Source: Candidatus Sabulitectum sp. (GTDB lineage: Bacteria; Fermentibacterota; Fermentibacteria; Fermentibacterales; JCC-6). From it: a stretch of DNA of 13,370 bases. The first letter of the stretch is position 1, and every line of letters begins with the position of its first letter. The notes under the pieces were generated by a model. The model searched no databases. It had not been told where the DNA came from and saw only the letters and a program-made list of their open reading frames with translations. Positions 11,408 to 13,370 of the stretch are shown here, piece after piece. Made by a program: the position numbers and the translations under genes. Location of the stretch: assembly GCA_029940175.1 (NCBI GenBank), contig JAOZRM010000024.1, forward strand, positions 7,154 through 20,523, read 5' to 3'.

Positions 11408-13261
11408 ATGCTTGATTGGATGAGTCCTTTAGCGTTTCTGCAAACCATTATCAGAGTGGGCATTGTCTGGGTAGCTTTCTATGGAGCAGGACACGTAGTG
11501 GAAAGAATTCTTCCTGTAAGGAAGCTGTTCAGGCTTCTTCCAAAGGAAATTTCCGGAGCTTTATTTCTGATTCTACTTGAGATTCCGCTATCCATTCTTG
11601 GAATAATGAACAGAACAATCACCCCTATCCTGCTTCTGCTCTTTTCTTTTCTGGGAATGCTTCTGCTCGTCAAAAAAGTAAGGAATTTGGAGAAATCAAA
11701 AAATAAGAACATCATCCAGTTGATCGGTCTGATTGCTCTGATTGCAGTTGCAATACTAAACCTTACTTATGCTTCAATGCCCAACCTATTGTTTGATGAT
11801 CCTTTGATTACATATGCTGTACAACCAGACAGATGGCTAAACAGCGGAAGAATACACTGGCTTGAAGAGACAACATTCTCTGGATTTCCACTAACCTATG
11901 AAATGATGGCAGTATGGCCTGCTTCTTTATCCTCAGACAGAATAGATCAACTCAGTGTTCTACAGGTTTTTCAGATGACATTGCTGTTTTTTGCCCTTTT
12001 CAGGGGTATGCAGATAATACAGATCAGGAGAAAATTCCGGATTCCACTTGCAATTACTGTTCTGCTTTGTTCTATGCTTTATTTCTGGTCATCGCTTGCT
12101 AAAACTGATACAGCAGCAATCCTGTTCTGTACCCTGGCTCTAGCCGCAGCAGTGAGAGAGCTTAGTGACAAATCTATCAACCAGTATACATCATGGTTCT
12201 TCATGGGCCTGGCTCTGGCAACCAAGCAAACAGCTATTCTTATCGTAATCCCTTTTGCTCTTTACAAAGGTCGACAGTTCTTCGCTTCTTCGATAAAAAC
12301 AAAAATGATTTCACTTTTATGCCTTTTCATTATCCCTTTTCTTTTTGCTGTTCGAACAATGATTCATACTGGTAGTCCTTCTTACCCTATACATCAAGTT
12401 TCATTTCTCGTAAATGAAGAATGGAAACTCATTCCCCAGCCTGCGGAAATCACACTTCTGAACGACAGGGATTCAGAAGTGAATACCAACTACAATTATT
12501 CAATTGCCAAGCATATTGGAATCTTCATGACGAGCATGGAAGGTATTCTTCTTCTTCTTTTAGGAGGGTTGATTATTTCTCTTCCCGGTAAAGAACGCCA
12601 CTGGCTTCTTTTTCTTCCTCTATTGGTTTATTTTACAGTGGCAATAGTAATGCTATGGCCTCCGTGGTGGGGAAGTAAATACACCATTCTTATCTATCCA
12701 TTTGTTGCTCTTCTGTCTGTCAGATATATACAGACTAAGGATAAGTTCTGTTCATTCTATTTACCCGCTGTTTGTCTTGTATCATTTGTGGTTCCAGGTT
12801 TCATTATTGCAGCAAGAATGACCTTCCCTGTGAACTACAAGTATGGCGTTGCAAAGTCCGTACTCACTGGCCACTGGGATACGCAGTTCGGGTATTCGCC
12901 TGCCCTCTCTACACCGGAGGGAATGACCTACATGTGGATGAACAGTGCCATTCCGGATGGCAGTAAAATTCTTTCGATCCATGAAGAAAAGAGATACTTC
13001 TACGATTCTGAAGTTTATGTGGGGTGGAGACATCCTGCGACTCAGACTTTGTATCTTGATAATTCACTTGAAGATGAATGTGCTATTCTAGATAATCTGG
13101 GCATTGATTATGTAACATTTTACAGACGAGATCCGTGCATTATGAAAATGGAAAACAGGCTGGTAATTCTCGATTATATTGGTCATGGTAATATTCTTGA
13201 ACCAGTAATATCAGTTTCCGGTAGACACCTGGTCTGTAAATACAATTCTCCAACTATGTAA
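11408..13261 (+). CDS. Polytopic membrane protein, GT-C glycosyltransferase-like
   Basis: Large inner-membrane protein, 617 residues, with roughly a dozen hydrophobic segments between residues 10 and 470 and a ~145-residue soluble C-terminal part. After the first few helices an extracytoplasmic loop contains NLLFDDPLITYAVQPDRW (126-143), with D130-D131 at the place where GT-C enzymes (ArnT, PMT, Glycos_transf_39-like) carry catalytic acidic residues. A later helix end reads MLWPPWWGSKYT. That layout suggests a polyprenyl-phosphate-sugar-dependent glycosyltransferase acting outside the membrane, but overall similarity to a named family is not evident to me. The ATG follows GGAG (11399-11402) by five bases, overlapping the stop region of the preceding module protein. 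The two are almost certainly one operon. No terminator is visible in the ~110 bases after its stop. Confidence 0.75.
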   Translation: MLDWMSPLAFLQTIIRVGIVWVAFYGAGHVVERILPVRKLFRLLPKEISGALFLILLEIPLSILGIMNRTITPILLLLFSFLGMLLLVKKVRNLEKSKNKNIIQLIGLIALIAVAILNLTYASMPNLLFDDPLITYAVQPDRWLNSGRIHWLEETTFSGFPLTYEMMAVWPASLSSDRIDQLSVLQVFQMTLLFFALFRGMQIIQIRRKFRIPLAITVLLCSMLYFWSSLAKTDTAAILFCTLALAAAVRELSDKSINQYTSWFFMGLALATKQTAILIVIPFALYKGRQFFASSIKTKMISLLCLFIIPFLFAVRTMIHTGSPSYPIHQVSFLVNEEWKLIPQPAEITLLNDRDSEVNTNYNYSIAKHIGIFMTSMEGILLLLLGGLIISLPGKERHWLLFLPLLVYFTVAIVMLWPPWWGSKYTILIYPFVALLSVRYIQTKDKFCSFYLPAVCLVSFVVPGFIIAARMTFPVNYKYGVAKSVLTGHWDTQFGYSPALSTPEGMTYMWMNSAIPDGSKILSIHEEKRYFYDSEVYVGWRHPATQTLYLDNSLEDECAILDNLGIDYVTFYRRDPCIMKMENRLVILDYIGHGNILEPVISVSGRHLVCKYNSPTM

Positions 13262-13370
13262 ACTTCACTGAGAGTCATGCCAGGAGGGTACGCCATCGTC
13301 TATATTCCCGTGAGAAGATGTATATAGGCATGAAACCTCATAGGCAGCGCTTGTGCCGACTAAACCGTAC
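13262..13370. other. Right-edge intergenic stretch, no feature supported
   Basis: AGGAGGG occurs at about 13282-13288, but the frames it could serve stop within ~12 codons. An ATG at 13330 is open to the window edge for 13 codons, too short to judge. No hairpin terminator for the GT-C-like gene was found here. Confidence 0.4.

Noticed and set aside
13330..13370. ATG followed by an open frame to the right edge
   Set aside because: Only 13 codons are visible, with no convincing ribosome site at the right distance.

Overview
The window reads as chromosomal DNA from a Gram-negative-type bacterium of middling G+C. The cell type is inferred from several lipoprotein signal peptides with no sorting Asp at +2. 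Stop codons follow the standard code, arginine is often AGA/AGG, and many starts are GTG or TTG. I cannot place the species; an uncultured lineage of the FCB/candidate-phylum kind is only a guess.

Layout. (1) 1-1501, minus strand: a GGDEF diguanylate cyclase followed by an overlapping YtcJ-like amidohydrolase that runs off the left edge and carries an apparent one-base frameshift. (2) 1633-6022, plus strand: six consecutive genes whose products all contain one to three copies of the same ~85-residue module. Its hallmarks are an N-terminal N-x-L segment, a W-G motif, a P-G turn, Y-D-I, an acidic loop DEDGDTYT, and a closing W-x-V...D-M-D that usually is the C-terminus. Four products are predicted lipoproteins; the first two have a hydrophobic N-terminal anchor. 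I count 11 copies here. (3) 6019-7900, minus strand: a soluble orphan histidine kinase coupled to an upstream LPG-synthase/flippase-type membrane protein. (4) 8086-8796, plus: a class I SAM methyltransferase. (5) 8938-10386, minus: a B12-binding-domain radical SAM enzyme. (6) 10484-13261, plus: a two-gene unit in which a secreted protein with three very degenerate copies of the same module precedes a large polytopic GT-C-like membrane protein.

How they may fit together. The module proteins are exported and mostly lipid-anchored, and the surrounding genes (UPF0104-type membrane protein, methyltransferase, radical SAM, GT-C-like protein) are typical of envelope, lipid or glycan work. The best candidate for an undescribed system is therefore the lineage of tandemly duplicated surface modules, with acidic loops that look able to bind calcium. 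Two hairpin terminators inside the array suggest its members are expressed at different levels. No RNA genes, CRISPR arrays, insertion sequences or phage genes were seen.
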